A program made the translations under genes and the position numbers. From assembly GCA_033398695.1 (NCBI GenBank), contig CM065803.1, positions 49,715,501 to 49,779,500 on the forward strand: a stretch of DNA of 64,000 nt. Direction: 5' to 3'. This stretch comes from Orobanche coerulescens (Eukaryota > Streptophyta > Magnoliopsida > Lamiales > Orobanchaceae). The notes under the pieces are model-generated. The model saw only the letters and a program-made list of their open reading frames with translations. It was not told the DNA's origin and did no database searches. Positions 10,845 through 21,923 of this stretch are shown here, one piece after another (within the stretch, counting starts at the first letter, position 1; each line of letters starts with the position of its first letter).

Positions 10845-11058
10845 TATAACATTCCCCTTAAAAAGTACATACAAGATTCAATTCTTACACCAATTTTTGG
10901 ATTAATACTGTATTCCCCCTTAATTAATGCACACGTCAGTTGTAGGAAGGTTTCATGCATTCTTTGTCCTACAGTAAGATCTGACTTGTTCTGAGTGTAC
11001 AGTTGATTAAAGTGGATACTGTATTCTTGGGTCTTACAGCATTCCCCCTCAACCGATG
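10845..11058 (-). promoter_or_regulatory. Three polypurine-tract-like repeats downstream of copia pol
   Basis: On the minus strand, TTGAGGGGGAATG (about 11041-11053), TTAAGGGGGAATA (about 10906-10919) and TTAAGGGGAATG (about 10848-10860) share the core RAGGGG(G)AAT. Repeated purine tracts after pol are described for Sireviruses (memory). Here they precede ORF3 rather than directly abutting an LTR. TACTGTAT/TACAGT motifs recur in between. Confidence 0.6.
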
Positions 11059-11074
11059 AGTAAGATGTAAAAAC

Positions 11075-11671
11075 TTACAGCGAGTCAGGTTGTAGCATTC
11101 CCAATTCTTGACGAAGCATGCAGAATCTGGTTGTGCTTAAAGGTTTTGTAAAGATGTCGGCCAACTGAATATCTGTATGAATCTTCTCGGTCTGAACATC
11201 CTTATTCTCAACATGATTCCTGATGAAGTGGTGCTTCATATCAATAAGCTTAGTTCGCGAGTGCAATACAGGGTTGTGCATTATTGCAATTGCACTCGTG
11301 CTATCGCAAATGATTGGCATCTCTCTGGCACTGATTACATAATCCTGTAGCTGCTGTTGCATCCAGAGAACCTGCATACAGCAACTTCCAACGGCATATT
11401 ATTCCGACCCAGCTGTAGAAAACGAGTTGGCCAATTGCTTCTTACTGAACCATGACACAGGTTTAGGTCCAAGAAAGTGACAAGTACCACTTGTACTCTT
11501 CCTATCCAACTTATAGCCTCCGAGATCCGAGTTGTTGTAGCCAACCAAATCGAATCCTCCTTCCTTAGGATACCATAATTCTACATCAATTGCTCCTTTT
11601 ACGTACTTAAGGATTCGTTTAGCTGTCGTGAAGTGTGACTCCTTAGGTGCTACTTGATACCGAGCACACAC
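11075..11671 (-). pseudogene. Copia RNase H domain
   Basis: Block 11399-11671 has VAPKESHFTTAKRILKYVKG and DRKSTSGTCHFLG. A stop interrupts it at about 11397-11401 in the usual STAEAEY region, and the same frame continues in 11075-11377 (VLWMQQQL, CDSTSAIAI, RTKLIDMKHHFIR, LADIFTKPL). The end PDSL is a normal copia polyprotein terminus. The second residue of the ADW-type motif is altered (NNSDLGG). It degraded the RNA strand during reverse transcription; now inactive. Confidence 0.9.
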
Positions 11672-11682
11672 TCTACAGCAAA

Positions 11683-12534
11683 CTAGATATCGGGCCTGCT
11701 AGCCGTTAGGTACAGGAGTGAGCCTATAAGCTTCCTGTAGAGTGATTGATCAACTGGCTTTTCGGCTTCGTCAGCACTAATTTGCATGGAAATTCCCATT
11801 GGGGTTGACGAGGATTTGGAGTTGTTCATCCCAAACTTGTTGAGCAGCTCCTTGCAGTACTTCTCTTGGTTGATGAAGATTCTTGTAGGCAATTGCTTAA
11901 CCTGTAATCCTAGGAAATAACTAAGTTCTTCCATCATACTCATTTCAAATTTACTTTGCATGAGATGAGAGAACCTTTGAAATAAAGCAAGGTTAGTAGA
12001 GCCAAATATAATATCGACATATATTTGCACCATTAACAGGTAATCTCTTTCATGTATCTTAAATAGAGTCTTGTCCACAACACATTTCTCAAATCCATTG
12101 TTGACAAGGTACAGGGACAGGGTTTCATACCAAGCTCTAGGTGCTTGCTTAAGTATATACAGAGCTTTTCGTAGCTTGTATAGTAGGTCTCCGCCTTCAG
12201 TGTTGACAAATCCTGGTGGTTGCTCAACATAGACTTCTTGGGCAAGATCTCCATTTAGGAATGCGCTCTTAACGTCCATTTGATATACTATAAAACTCTT
12301 ATGGGCGGCAAAATCTAGAAATATCCTGAAGGCTTCTAGTCTGGCTATAGGGCCAAAAGTCTCATCATAATCTATGTCTTCTTCCTGTCTGTAGCCTTGT
12401 GCGACTAGAAGGGATTTGTTCCTGATAAAAAGTCCATTCTCATCCTTCTTGTTTCTAAATACCCATTTGGGTCCAATTACAGCTTGATGTTCTGGCTTGG
12501 GTACTAGATACCATACATTGTTTCTTTGAAACAA
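11683..12534 (-). pseudogene. Copia reverse transcriptase domain
   Basis: The 283-aa block is a copia RT ([65 protein letters not shown]). The catalytic YVDD box reads YVDI ([12 protein letters not shown]), losing an essential Asp. A stop follows RPDI at 11683, and the join to RNase H is shifted. The short gap to the integrase tail (12535-12637) also holds a stop or shift. This copy cannot copy RNA. Confidence 0.92.
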
Positions 12535-12637
12535 TTAAGCCCTTCTTCCATAGAAGTGATCCAGTGAGAATTATTCAAAGCTTCATTGGTCGAAACAGGT
12601 TCGGATTGAGCTAAGAATATATCTAGGGTGCACATTG

Positions 12638-13434
12638 CTAGTATCCTAAGTTCAGCTTGAGATTTCCATACAGGAAATGGAGATTTCTCAGATTCAGTTT
12701 CTTCTTGAGCACACAGTACAGTTCCTTAGATACACCAACATCAATATCACCTATAACCAACTCTTGTTGATGATCTCTGAACCATCTTCTGTCAGGTTCT
12801 AATTCGGTGTCCCGTACTGCATCTTGTGGTGCTATAGTCTCGGCTTCAGCTTGTAGAGCATCGGCTTTGACTACTTCTGATCTTACAGTTGCGGGATAGA
12901 TTTCTAAGTCTACGACAGGTTCTATTGGAGTTTCAGGGTCATTAATGGAGAGTGTTCGGATATTATGGGTTAAGTATTCTACTCTTGTAGGATCAAAGTG
13001 AGGTTCATCGAACACTACATGGACATATTCCTCTATTGTCAGCTTCCTTTTGTTAAAGATCCTGAAAGCTTTGCTGACAGAGGAGTATCCTACAAATATC
13101 CCTTCTTCTGAATTTTCGTCAAAGGTATTGAGTTGATCTTTCCCATTATTTAGAACGTAACACCTGCATCCAAATGTACAAAAGTATGCAACTAATGGAG
13201 TTTTATTATTCGATACCTCATAGTCTGTTTTGTTGTGATGCTTGTTGATGATACAACGGTTTTGTGTATAACATGTTGTATTTGTTGCTTCTCCCCAGAA
13301 CCGTTGCGGCAACTTGCTTGCAGCTATCATGGTTCTTGTTGCTTCCTTGAGCGTCCTATTCTTTCGCTCGGCAATACCTTTTTGTTGAGGAGTCTGGGCT
13401 GCTGAGTAGTCATGCTGTATTCCATTGTCCGAAC
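12638..13434 (-). pseudogene. Copia integrase, C-terminal half
   Basis: Block 12638-13330 starts MIAASKLPQRFWGEATNTTC and carries the usual FGCRCYVLN and EGIFVGYSS motifs and an acidic linker. The upstream part to 13434 keeps the third catalytic segment (QKGIAERKNRT type). It is split from the N-terminal half at 32113 by gypsy A; CGAAC is present at both edges and the frame is preserved across it. Confidence 0.9.
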
Positions 13435-15737
13435 TGTAACACCCCGAGATATTCAGGATTATTACAACGCCGTAAATCCTCGATATAAGGATTTACAAAG
13501 CTAAGTATTGGAAAACAACCTTATTTAAATAACAAACATAACATTAATTATTACATCACCAGTTTGAAAAGTACGAATCAGTCTACATCCAAATATTAAC
13601 TTCAAAAGACAACAAAACGACAGCGTACTCGAGTACTTTATTAAAATGTCATGCAGCTCTAGTGGTTGTTTTTCCGCCCTCCTGGATCCTGAACATATAA
13701 TGTTTACCCCCAAAGGGTTAGCACAACGATGCTAGTACAAGTACGATAATTATACAACAATGATTTGTTCAACAAACACTGAATAATAACGTCAACAATA
13801 TCAACAATAAATTGTAACAAGTTTCTCCAACGAGAAACAATAACAATGCATAACTCATCATGTCAATCTCAACATACTCATGGTATTCCAACGATCCAGC
13901 GCACACAGCTATAGATTTCCATGATGATCCCATCGGACCAACGCATGGTGGAAATACCTATCCAATGATCCAGCGCACACAACTATAGATTCCCATGATG
14001 ATCCCACCGGACCAACCCATGGTGGACAAAACAATCACAACACATATGCACAATACAACAACAACATAACCAACATCAATACGAATAAATATAATTATGG
14101 TACTTGCCTTAGAAAGATGGTAAGAAAATAAGCACTTCGACGACTTCAACCAACTCGGAGGCCGTCCCTACGATCAACCATTCACAACGCTCGAACCTTA
14201 CACAAAAGAAGGTAGCGACAAACTCAACTTACGTAACAAGACCATCACACGAACATTCTAAACATTCCGATAGCGACCGAGAGTAATCCTCATTGTTCGG
14301 TCGATCCCCGGTTAACTACTACGTCGGATGAATACCGAACTATAAGCGAAACGACGGGTCCTAACGGGGATAAAATATCGATGTCTACAGTTCAAGGATA
14401 TGCAAGTCATTATCATTCATATTCCAATCTCGATCATCGCTTCTAAAATATGGCTTGATTAAATCTACGATTTTCAATAAGGATGGATATAGTCGAGTTA
14501 ACTTAACACAAGGGTTTCGTTCTCCAGCGAGAAAGTTTAACATACAAGGTTTCATATTCAACATGATGGTCATCAACGAAATCTCATTGTTCTAATCATA
14601 CTTATGAAGATTATCGGATCAGGGCCATCTTTACAAGACATGAACATACTTCGAAACCCATCCAATACACTTATCTCCATGAATATTCTTAACATAGGTG
14701 ATAAAGTTAACAAGATGTTCATCAGATGAATATTTCGAAATCACCATAACAGGCATGTTAAAATCTCAGAAAACCTCACCCCTATGATCGGCATACTCAT
14801 ATTTCAATCTTAAAATCTTCTTTAATCATGGAAGGTCTCAAACATGTTCATCTTTAACTTCTAAAAACATGGTGTTCAACCTAATGGGTTACTAACTAAT
14901 TCAATGATCTCAGAAGCATGTTCATATCATTCCTTAAGAACAAGAATTTGAGGTTGGAAAACATCAACATACCTTAATATAGAGGACAATGACGAACACT
15001 TGATGAAAACCCAACACCGGAAGCTGGAGTACCAATCCAAGGTGCTTCCCAACTTCAATGACTAAGTAGAGATGTTAAATCAGTGTTTATGTAGCAGGAG
15101 GGCTCTCTGGGTTTGCTGGAATTGGAGGAGGAATGAAAGAAAATGGGAAATGAAATGGGGTGCTGTCCCATTTATAATGTTCTGAGCTTTACGTACGTTA
15201 GCCTCGACGCTTAATGTATGTTATCATCTTAGCGTACGCTATTAGCAATTCTTAGCGTATGTTAACGTCCAATAATAGTCTAATGCCTCGTTCCTGGTCT
15301 TCTCTTACGTACGCTATACCAACACCTTTACGTACGTAATTATCTGGACATAGCGTGCGCTATCGCTAGCCTCTAGCATACGTTAAACCTCGTTGACCCG
15401 CTTTATAAAAAGGCTGTCCAGGTTCACGCCGCGGGAATCTTATCTGATCCCACCACCAACTGGCCCATGTGCTCGCCAGACTTATCCATCGTTGAATGTC
15501 TTACATACGCTATGCTTCATCCGTAGCGTACGCTATCCGCAGATCATAACGTATGTTAAGCTTACCAGCTACCGTACGTTATGATGTAGTTGCATGCCTG
15601 AATTTACAAGGTTGATACGATCATGCATGTTGATACGAATACGGGAAAGATCATACTTCGATTATTGATATCACAAAGTCAAATAATACAAGGTTCAAAT
15701 ACAGACGAAAATACTCAACAATTATCCGGATATTACA
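13435..15737 (-). repeat. 3' LTR of gypsy A (element orientation)
   Basis: It is 2303 bp. In element order: palindrome array (15190-15585), TATA (15170-15176, minus TATAAAT before GGGACAGC), two ~70-bp tandem units ending in GGACCAAC.CATGGTGG (13887-14025), the twin-hairpin module (13706-13737) and the U5 stem (13472-13496). A purine tract, TTTAGAGGGAGAGTA, lies just outside (about 15738-15752). Confidence 0.9.
15190..15585. promoter_or_regulatory. Palindrome array in LTR A (left)
   Basis: About a dozen copies of RCGTACGY/AGCGTACGCT-type near-palindromes (TTACGTACGTTA, TTAGCGTACGCTA, ATAGCGTGCGCTA) begin 13 bp from the TATA box on its upstream side. Many have decayed towards CATACG or CGTATG. 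Confidence 0.75.
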
Positions 15738-16531
15738 TACTCTCCCTCTAAAAAGGAGTTTCGTCCCGAAACTTAAGACGAAAATAATTCTAGGTATCTG
15801 GCTTCATATTATTCTCCGTCTCCCAAGTGGCTTCTTAAACTCCATGTCGCGACCATTGAACTTTAACCAAGGCGATTGGTTTATTTCTCAATTGTTTGAC
15901 TCGACTCTCGAGTATCTTGATTGGTTTCTCTTCGAATGTGCCGTCCTTAGCGACTTCGATCTCGCCGAAATCAATGACATGACTGGGATATAGTATGTAT
16001 TTCCATAATTGTGACACATGGAACACATTTTGAACATGACTCAATGATGGCGGCAAGGACAACCTGTACGCCAATTCTCCAACTCTTTCAAGAATCTCAA
16101 ATTTTCCGATATATCTCAGACTCAGCTTTCCTTTTCTCCCAAAACGAAAAATCCCCCGAGTAGGAGAAAGCTTTAAAAGCATGTGGTCTCCAATACCAAA
16201 CTCTAATGGGGGACAGCGCACGTCTACATAAGATTTCGGACTCTGGACAATCAACATCCTTTCACGAATCAAAGCTACCTTCTCTCGAGTCTGTACTATC
16301 AACTCCGGTTCCGTCCCGATCAAGTCTAATGAATCATTCCAACACAGGGGTGACCTGCATATTCTCTCGTATAATGCTTCAAAAGGTGCCATCTTAATGG
16401 AAGCATGCCAACTATTGTGTAAGTGAATTCAATAAACGGTAGATGAACTTCCCACTCAGTCGACCAATCTAGGGCACAAGCTCTCAACATGTCTTCTACT
16501 GTTTGAATAGTCCTCTCGGACTGTCCATCTG
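15738..16531 (-). pseudogene. Gypsy A integrase C-terminus and chromodomain
   Basis: The block at 15835-16392 ([64 protein letters not shown]) is the late integrase region. The chromodomain-like tail ([26 protein letters not shown]) is cut by TAA before EATWE. Upstream, a 2-bp deletion shifts the frame just before MAPFEALY, and [15 protein letters not shown] coding runs to the gypsy B border at 16531. Confidence 0.88.
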
Positions 16532-17553
16532 TCTAACACCCCGAGATATTCAGAGTAATTACAGCGTCGTACACCCTTTAAGTAAGGATGTACAAGGCTA
16601 ATTAAAAGAAATGTAAATATAATCCAACCGTACAACTGAAGTTTGGAATACAGAACTGGTTCAACTGATCCAAAGAGTTAACTTATACAACCATATCGAA
16701 AATGACATTATTAAAACATACGTACTCGAGTACTAAAGTGAACCAAGAAGACAAATCACAATAACAATAAACATCAACCACATCACTAAGCCATTTCATC
16801 GTCATGCCGGTACTGTGGCTGCCTCCCCGCTCCTCGGCTACCTGAACATCAAAACAAATGTCCACCCCCGCAGGGGTTAGCAAAACGATGCTAGTACAAG
16901 TATCACAATACAAATTTCATCAAATGCATTATAAAACATACAAAACGGACTTCCGTCATCATAATCCAACGATGTGAATCCTCACGATTCCATCAACACA
17001 TCACAGGGTAATCCAGCGATCCAGCGCCCTTGGTATAGATCCCCATGATGATCCCGTCGGACCAACGCATGGTGGAAAACCCGTCCAACGATCCAGCGCC
17101 CTCAGCATAGATCCCCATGATGATCCCGTCGGACCAACGCATGGTGGACATTCGATCCAGCTCCCTCAGCATAGATCCTCATGACCCCCCCTCGGATCAT
17201 TTATACCATAAACCAATCAATTATGCATACATATATGAATTTCAATATGTTCATCAATACGAACAATTAACAACGAATACCACGAGAATTTAAAGAAATA
17301 AATCTCATATTCGACAACATGAACAAAACCATATGCGTAATATAAATCGAACTCAACATATGATACTTGCCTTGAAAATGGCAAGAATGAAATACTCCAA
17401 CAAATGACACGCGTCTGTATGCCACCGCCCCTCGATCGTCCCCTATGCAAGGCTCGGACCTAAGAAATAATAAAGAATTCCTCTCAAGTCGTACGAATGT
17501 CTAACAATCTGGTTTACGGCCGCAAGCTCTAAAAATGAATTCTGCCTGGACTA

Positions 17554-17772
17554 CTTAGCGTACGCTTCGTACTCTACGTAACGTGGGCTAATCCTGCCCG
17601 TTAGCGTACGTAAACGACGAAGTCTAGCGTGCGCTAACTGTAATCGACAGCTCTCTCGATCACCGATCGTCTCCGCTTCGATGACATAACGTACGTTACG
17701 TACCAAACGTAGCGCACGTTATTCATTCCCGATAGCGCACGTTAATATGCCTATCTTAGCGTGCGCTAACTA
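17554..17772. promoter_or_regulatory. Second palindrome array in LTR B (left)
   Basis: TTAGCGTACGCT, GTTAGCGTACGTAA, CTAGCGTGCGCTAA, ATAACGTACGTTA, ATAGCGCACGTTA and TTAGCGTGCGCTAA lie downstream of the TATA box, in the transcribed part. LTR B right (24876-25088) and the solo LTR (40028-40222) have the same second array. Confidence 0.75.
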
Positions 17773-18487
17773 TGCATGGCAGTTTACTACTGGACAGAAA
17801 CTTGAGCTAAAGGTGATGAAACTCATGAAATCTTCAGTGTTAATACATGCCATCTCCGTGCATATCATGCTTATACGGTTTGTGAAAGATCTTTATGTAT
17901 TAAATGACTATGTGATACAAGGATACGTATAATCATCACAACACCATAATTCATCTTTGATTTTCAAGAAATATCCCAAGTCCAATCCATTTCATGTCTC
18001 AAAACGTATGATTCTATTATGTAAAAACATAAGAACTTGATATTCTCCCCATACTGGTCATAATCAGTTTTGAAGATACAAGAATATGCTTAGGAGTCCA
18101 ACACTAAAAGGTTCAAAGGATTATACGATGAATAAGTACCGAAACGTCGAAAATATCCTTCTAACACATGATGTTCGACTACTTACGAATTTAACTGACT
18201 AAATAATCCAAATTCATGATCAAAACATCCTTCAGAATACTACTAATATTGGTGAAGAATCACCTACCTCAAAGTAGCGAAGAACACGAAGGAACTTTGA
18301 AGAAATCCAACACCGAGAGCTTGAACCCCAATCTCCAATGATCTACAATCTTCAACTCGGGCTAGGGTGATTATATGAAGGGCTTAGGATGGAGAGAATG
18401 ACTCTATATGTCTCAGAATTCGGGTTTTGGGAAGTGATGAAAACTGAAGAAATGAAAAAGTGTGCTGTTCTATATATAAAAAGGGTT

Positions 18488-18797
18488 ATTAGCGTGCGCT
18501 GGCCTATTTCCATAGCGTGCGCTAACGTCCATTCGAAAACTTACTGACTTCACCGTACTCAGTATTTAGCGTGCGCTATTTCATATCAGTAGCGTGCGCT
18601 ACTGCGTTGACTTGGCTTTATCCCAAAAGCCGTCCAGGTTCATCCCGACATGATCCGACCGAGATCCTCAGCCGATCTCACCTACCACCCTGTCTTAATT
18701 ATGTTGACTACGTATAGCGTGCGCTAAGGTTCATGCACAGCGTGCGCTACGGATCCAACTTAGCGTACGCTACACATAGTCTATAGCGTGCGCTACA
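18488..18797. promoter_or_regulatory. Promoter-proximal palindrome array in LTR B (left)
   Basis: Eight near-palindromes centred on AGCGTGCGCT or AGCGTACGCT begin within 10 bp of the TATA box (18471-18479), upstream of it in element orientation. Between them lies a GTCCAGGTTCATCCCGAC block shared with other families. Confidence 0.8.
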
Positions 18798-18980
18798 TGC
18801 GCAGAATCACAATTTAGATCACATTCATGAAATCATGCACTCAACAACACCGGATCAAGGAATACGGAGAATAATACTCAGATCAAAATGTAACAATTAC
18901 AATATCAAAAGGTTCAATTACATATCAGAAATCTCGGGTATTACATCCTTCCTCCCTAAAAAGAAGTTTCGTCCCGAAAC

Positions 18981-21815
18981 TTAAGATGAAAACAACTCTG
19001 GATATCTAGTCTTCATACTGTCCTCCATTTCCCAGGTGGCCTCTTCAACTCCGTGTCGTGACCATTGCACTTTAACCAAGTGTATTGGTTTATTCCTCAA
19101 TTGTTTGATCCGACTCTCAAGTATCTTGATTGGCCTCTCTTCGAAGGTACCATCATTAGCTATCTCAATCTCGTCGAAATCAATGACGTGACTGGGGTCT
19201 GGTACATACTTCCGCAATTGGGATACGTGAAACACACTGTGAACATGACTCAGCGATGGCGGTAAGGCCAACCTGTATGCTAAATTCCCAACTCTCTCGA
19301 GGATCTCAAATGGCCCGATATATCTCGGACTTAGCTTACCTTTCCTCCCAAAACGGAAAATCCCTCGTGTAGGAGACACCTTCAAATGTACGTGGTACCC
19401 AATGTCGAACTCTAGAGGGTGACGACGTACATCTGTATAAGACTTCTGTCGACTCTGGGCAGTCAACAGTCTTTCCCGAATCAAAGCTATCTTCTCTTGA
19501 GTCTGAACTATCAATTCTGGTTCCGTCCCGATCAATTCCGAAGAATCATCCCAGCACAGGGGTGATCGGCATCTCCTCCGGTACAAAGCTTCAAACGGTG
19601 CCATATTAATAGAAGCATGCCAACTATTGTTGTAGGTGAATTCAATCAACGGCAAATGAATTTCCCAATCAGTTGACCAATCCAAAGCACAAGCTCTAAG
19701 CATGTCTTCTACTGTTTGTATAGTCCTTTCGGACTGACCGTTCGTTTGAGGATGATAAGCCGTGCTAAAGTTTAGCTCGGTCCCCAAAGCCCGGTGAACT
19801 GCCTTCCAGAAGTGCAACACGAAACGACCATCTCGATCTGAAATAATGGTCTTCGGTGTCCCATGTAATCTGACTATCTCTGCAATAAATACTCGCGTCA
19901 ATCTCTCGGGTCCCCACGTGTCTTTAATTCCTAGGAAATGAGCCGACTTGGTTAATCGATCAGCTATAACCCAAATCATGTTCATTCCCGTCTTGGTCCT
20001 TGGCATATTGGTGATGAAATCCATCGAGATATCCTCCCACTTCCATTCGGGAATTGGAAGCGGTTTTAACATTCCGGCAGGTCGCTGATGTTCAATCTTA
20101 ACCTGCTGACAAGTCAAACACTTCGAAACGTACTCTGCTACGTCCTTCTTAATATTTCCCCACCAGAAGTTTTGTTTTAAATCCTTATACATCTTACTAC
20201 TGCCTGGGTGAATAGAATAGGGAGCGCTGTGAGCTTCCTGCAGAATTGTCCGTCTCAAATCATCAGCATCGGGAACGCAAAGTCGACTCTGAAATCTCAG
20301 AACTCCATCATCTTGTATCACGAATCCTGGGGCCTTTCCTTTCTTTACTTCGTCACATAACCGAAGGATCATAGAATCGTCCAACTGCTTAGATTTGATT
20401 TCCTCGACTAGTGACGAAGTCAGTTCCATCACATATAGTTGCCCTTGGATTCCTGGTGCCCATACTTCAATCCCTTCGTGGATTAGATCTCGTTGAATGC
20501 TGGTTTGGGGCGTAAGTGCTTCCAGCACTCGAAGAGAAATAGGTTTACGGCTCAACGCATCGGCTACCACGTTTGCTTTACCCGGATGATAGAGAATCTC
20601 CAAATCGTAATCCTTGATCAATTCTAGCCACCTTCTCTGCCTCATGTTTAATTCTTTCTGACTGAAAATGTACTTGAGGCTTTTATGATCTGTAAAGATC
20701 TGACAGTGAGTGCCGTATAAATAATGTCGCCAAATTTTCAAGGCAAAGACCACAGCTGCTAGCTCCAGATCATGAGTCGGGTAATTAACCTCGTACGGTT
20801 TCAACTGCCGAGAAGCATAGGCAATCACCTTATCCTTTTGCATCAACACACATCCCATACCTTGATTTGAAGCGTCGCTGTATACCATGAATCCATCAGT
20901 TCCATCTGGTAACGCTAATATAGGCGCTGTCGTCAGTGTCTTCTTAAGTTCGTCAAAACCAGCCTGGCATTTCTCATTCCATGCGAACTTTTGAGTTTTC
21001 TGTAATAGCTGAGTGAGCGGACGAGCAATTTTAGAAAATCCCGCTACAAAACAGCGATAATACCCAGCAAGTCCCAAGAAACTCCGGACTTCTTTCACGT
21101 TATTAGGAGCTTCCCATTCCAAGATTGCTTCGACTTTCTTCGGGTCCACCTGAACTCCGTCAGCTGATATCACATGCCCAAGGAAAGTTACTTCCCTAAG
21201 CCAGAACTCGCATTTGGAAAGCTTTGCATACAGCTGTTCCTTCCTCAAGATGCTCAAAACCACACGCAAATGCTCAGCGTGCTCCTCTGTGTCTTTCGAA
21301 TATATCAAGATGTCATCGATGAAGACGACCACAAATTTATCTAAGTATTCTAAGAATACCCGATTCATCAATTGCATGAATACCACAGGAGCATTGGGAA
21401 GTCCAAATGGCATCACTACAAATTCATAATGCCCGTACCGGGATCTGAAAGCAGATTTCAGTATATCATATTCCTTAATCCTCAGCTGGTGATATCCTGA
21501 TCGCAAGTCGATCTTAGAGAATATTCTGGCCCCCTGCAATTGATCAAACAAGTCATCGATCCGAGGTATAGGATACTTGTTCTTGATCGTCACCTTGTTT
21601 AGCTCCCTGTAATCGATACATAATCGGAGGGATCCATCTTTCTTCCGGACAAAGAGGACGGGTGCTCCCCAAGGAGAAACGCTAGGTTGAATGTAACCCT
21701 TATGCAATAATTCCTCCAGTTGCTTCTTTAGTTCATACATCTCGGTTGGCGTCATACGGTATGGTGCTCTGGAAATAGGAGCGGCTCCAGGTTCTAATTC
21801 GATATTGAACTCCAC
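18981..21815 (-). CDS. Gypsy B pol: RT, RNase H, integrase, chromodomain
   Basis: A 944-aa uninterrupted reading. RT has [14 protein letters not shown] and the catalytic [10 protein letters not shown]. RNase H has [10 protein letters not shown] and TDHKSL. Integrase has an H-H-C-C finger (HSAPYSIHP ... CLTCQQVK), catalytic segments around [11 protein letters not shown] and [10 protein letters not shown], then the [10 protein letters not shown] module. The last ~60 aa ([30 protein letters not shown]) are a chromodomain-like tail, which in this family steers integration to marked chromatin. Coding similarity extends upstream to the stops at 21906-21908 (TAG) and 21924-21926 (TGA), so the first Met here is not the biological start. 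All catalytic residues I checked are present. Confidence 0.95.
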   Translation of the reverse strand: MEFNIELEPGAAPISRAPYRMTPTEMYELKKQLEELLHKGYIQPSVSPWGAPVLFVRKKDGSLRLCIDYRELNKVTIKNKYPIPRIDDLFDQLQGARIFSKIDLRSGYHQLRIKEYDILKSAFRSRYGHYEFVVMPFGLPNAPVVFMQLMNRVFLEYLDKFVVVFIDDILIYSKDTEEHAEHLRVVLSILRKEQLYAKLSKCEFWLREVTFLGHVISADGVQVDPKKVEAILEWEAPNNVKEVRSFLGLAGYYRCFVAGFSKIARPLTQLLQKTQKFAWNEKCQAGFDELKKTLTTAPILALPDGTDGFMVYSDASNQGMGCVLMQKDKVIAYASRQLKPYEVNYPTHDLELAAVVFALKIWRHYLYGTHCQIFTDHKSLKYIFSQKELNMRQRRWLELIKDYDLEILYHPGKANVVADALSRKPISLRVLEALTPQTSIQRDLIHEGIEVWAPGIQGQLYVMELTSSLVEEIKSKQLDDSMILRLCDEVKKGKAPGFVIQDDGVLRFQSRLCVPDADDLRRTILQEAHSAPYSIHPGSSKMYKDLKQNFWWGNIKKDVAEYVSKCLTCQQVKIEHQRPAGMLKPLPIPEWKWEDISMDFITNMPRTKTGMNMIWVIADRLTKSAHFLGIKDTWGPERLTRVFIAEIVRLHGTPKTIISDRDGRFVLHFWKAVHRALGTELNFSTAYHPQTNGQSERTIQTVEDMLRACALDWSTDWEIHLPLIEFTYNNSWHASINMAPFEALYRRRCRSPLCWDDSSELIGTEPELIVQTQEKIALIRERLLTAQSRQKSYTDVRRHPLEFDIGYHVHLKVSPTRGIFRFGRKGKLSPRYIGPFEILERVGNLAYRLALPPSLSHVHSVFHVSQLRKYVPDPSHVIDFDEIEIANDGTFEERPIKILESRIKQLRNKPIHLVKVQWSRHGVEEATWEMEDSMKTRYPELFSS

Positions 21816-21923
21816 TTCTCTCTGCGGAGGTAACCCAGGTAGTTCGTCAGGGAATACATCCGAGAATTCATTTACAACTGGAATAGATGAGAGCTCTACT
21901 CCTTCCTATTTCCTCATGGCATA

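Larger units (their letters stand above)
16532..18945 (-). repeat. 3' LTR of gypsy B
   Basis: It is 2414 bp with two palindrome arrays (18488-18797 upstream of TATA 18471-18479; 17554-17772 downstream), a three-unit ~70-bp tandem block (about 17014-17185), twin hairpins (16864-16893) and the U5 stem (16569-16593). The first bases are altered or lost at the junction with gypsy A. Confidence 0.9.

Noticed and set aside
15393..15584. Small ORFs in gypsy LTRs (also 33092-33379, 30298-30528, 47182-47506)
   Set aside because: They fall in non-coding LTR sequence, overlap repeats, and differ between paired LTRs.
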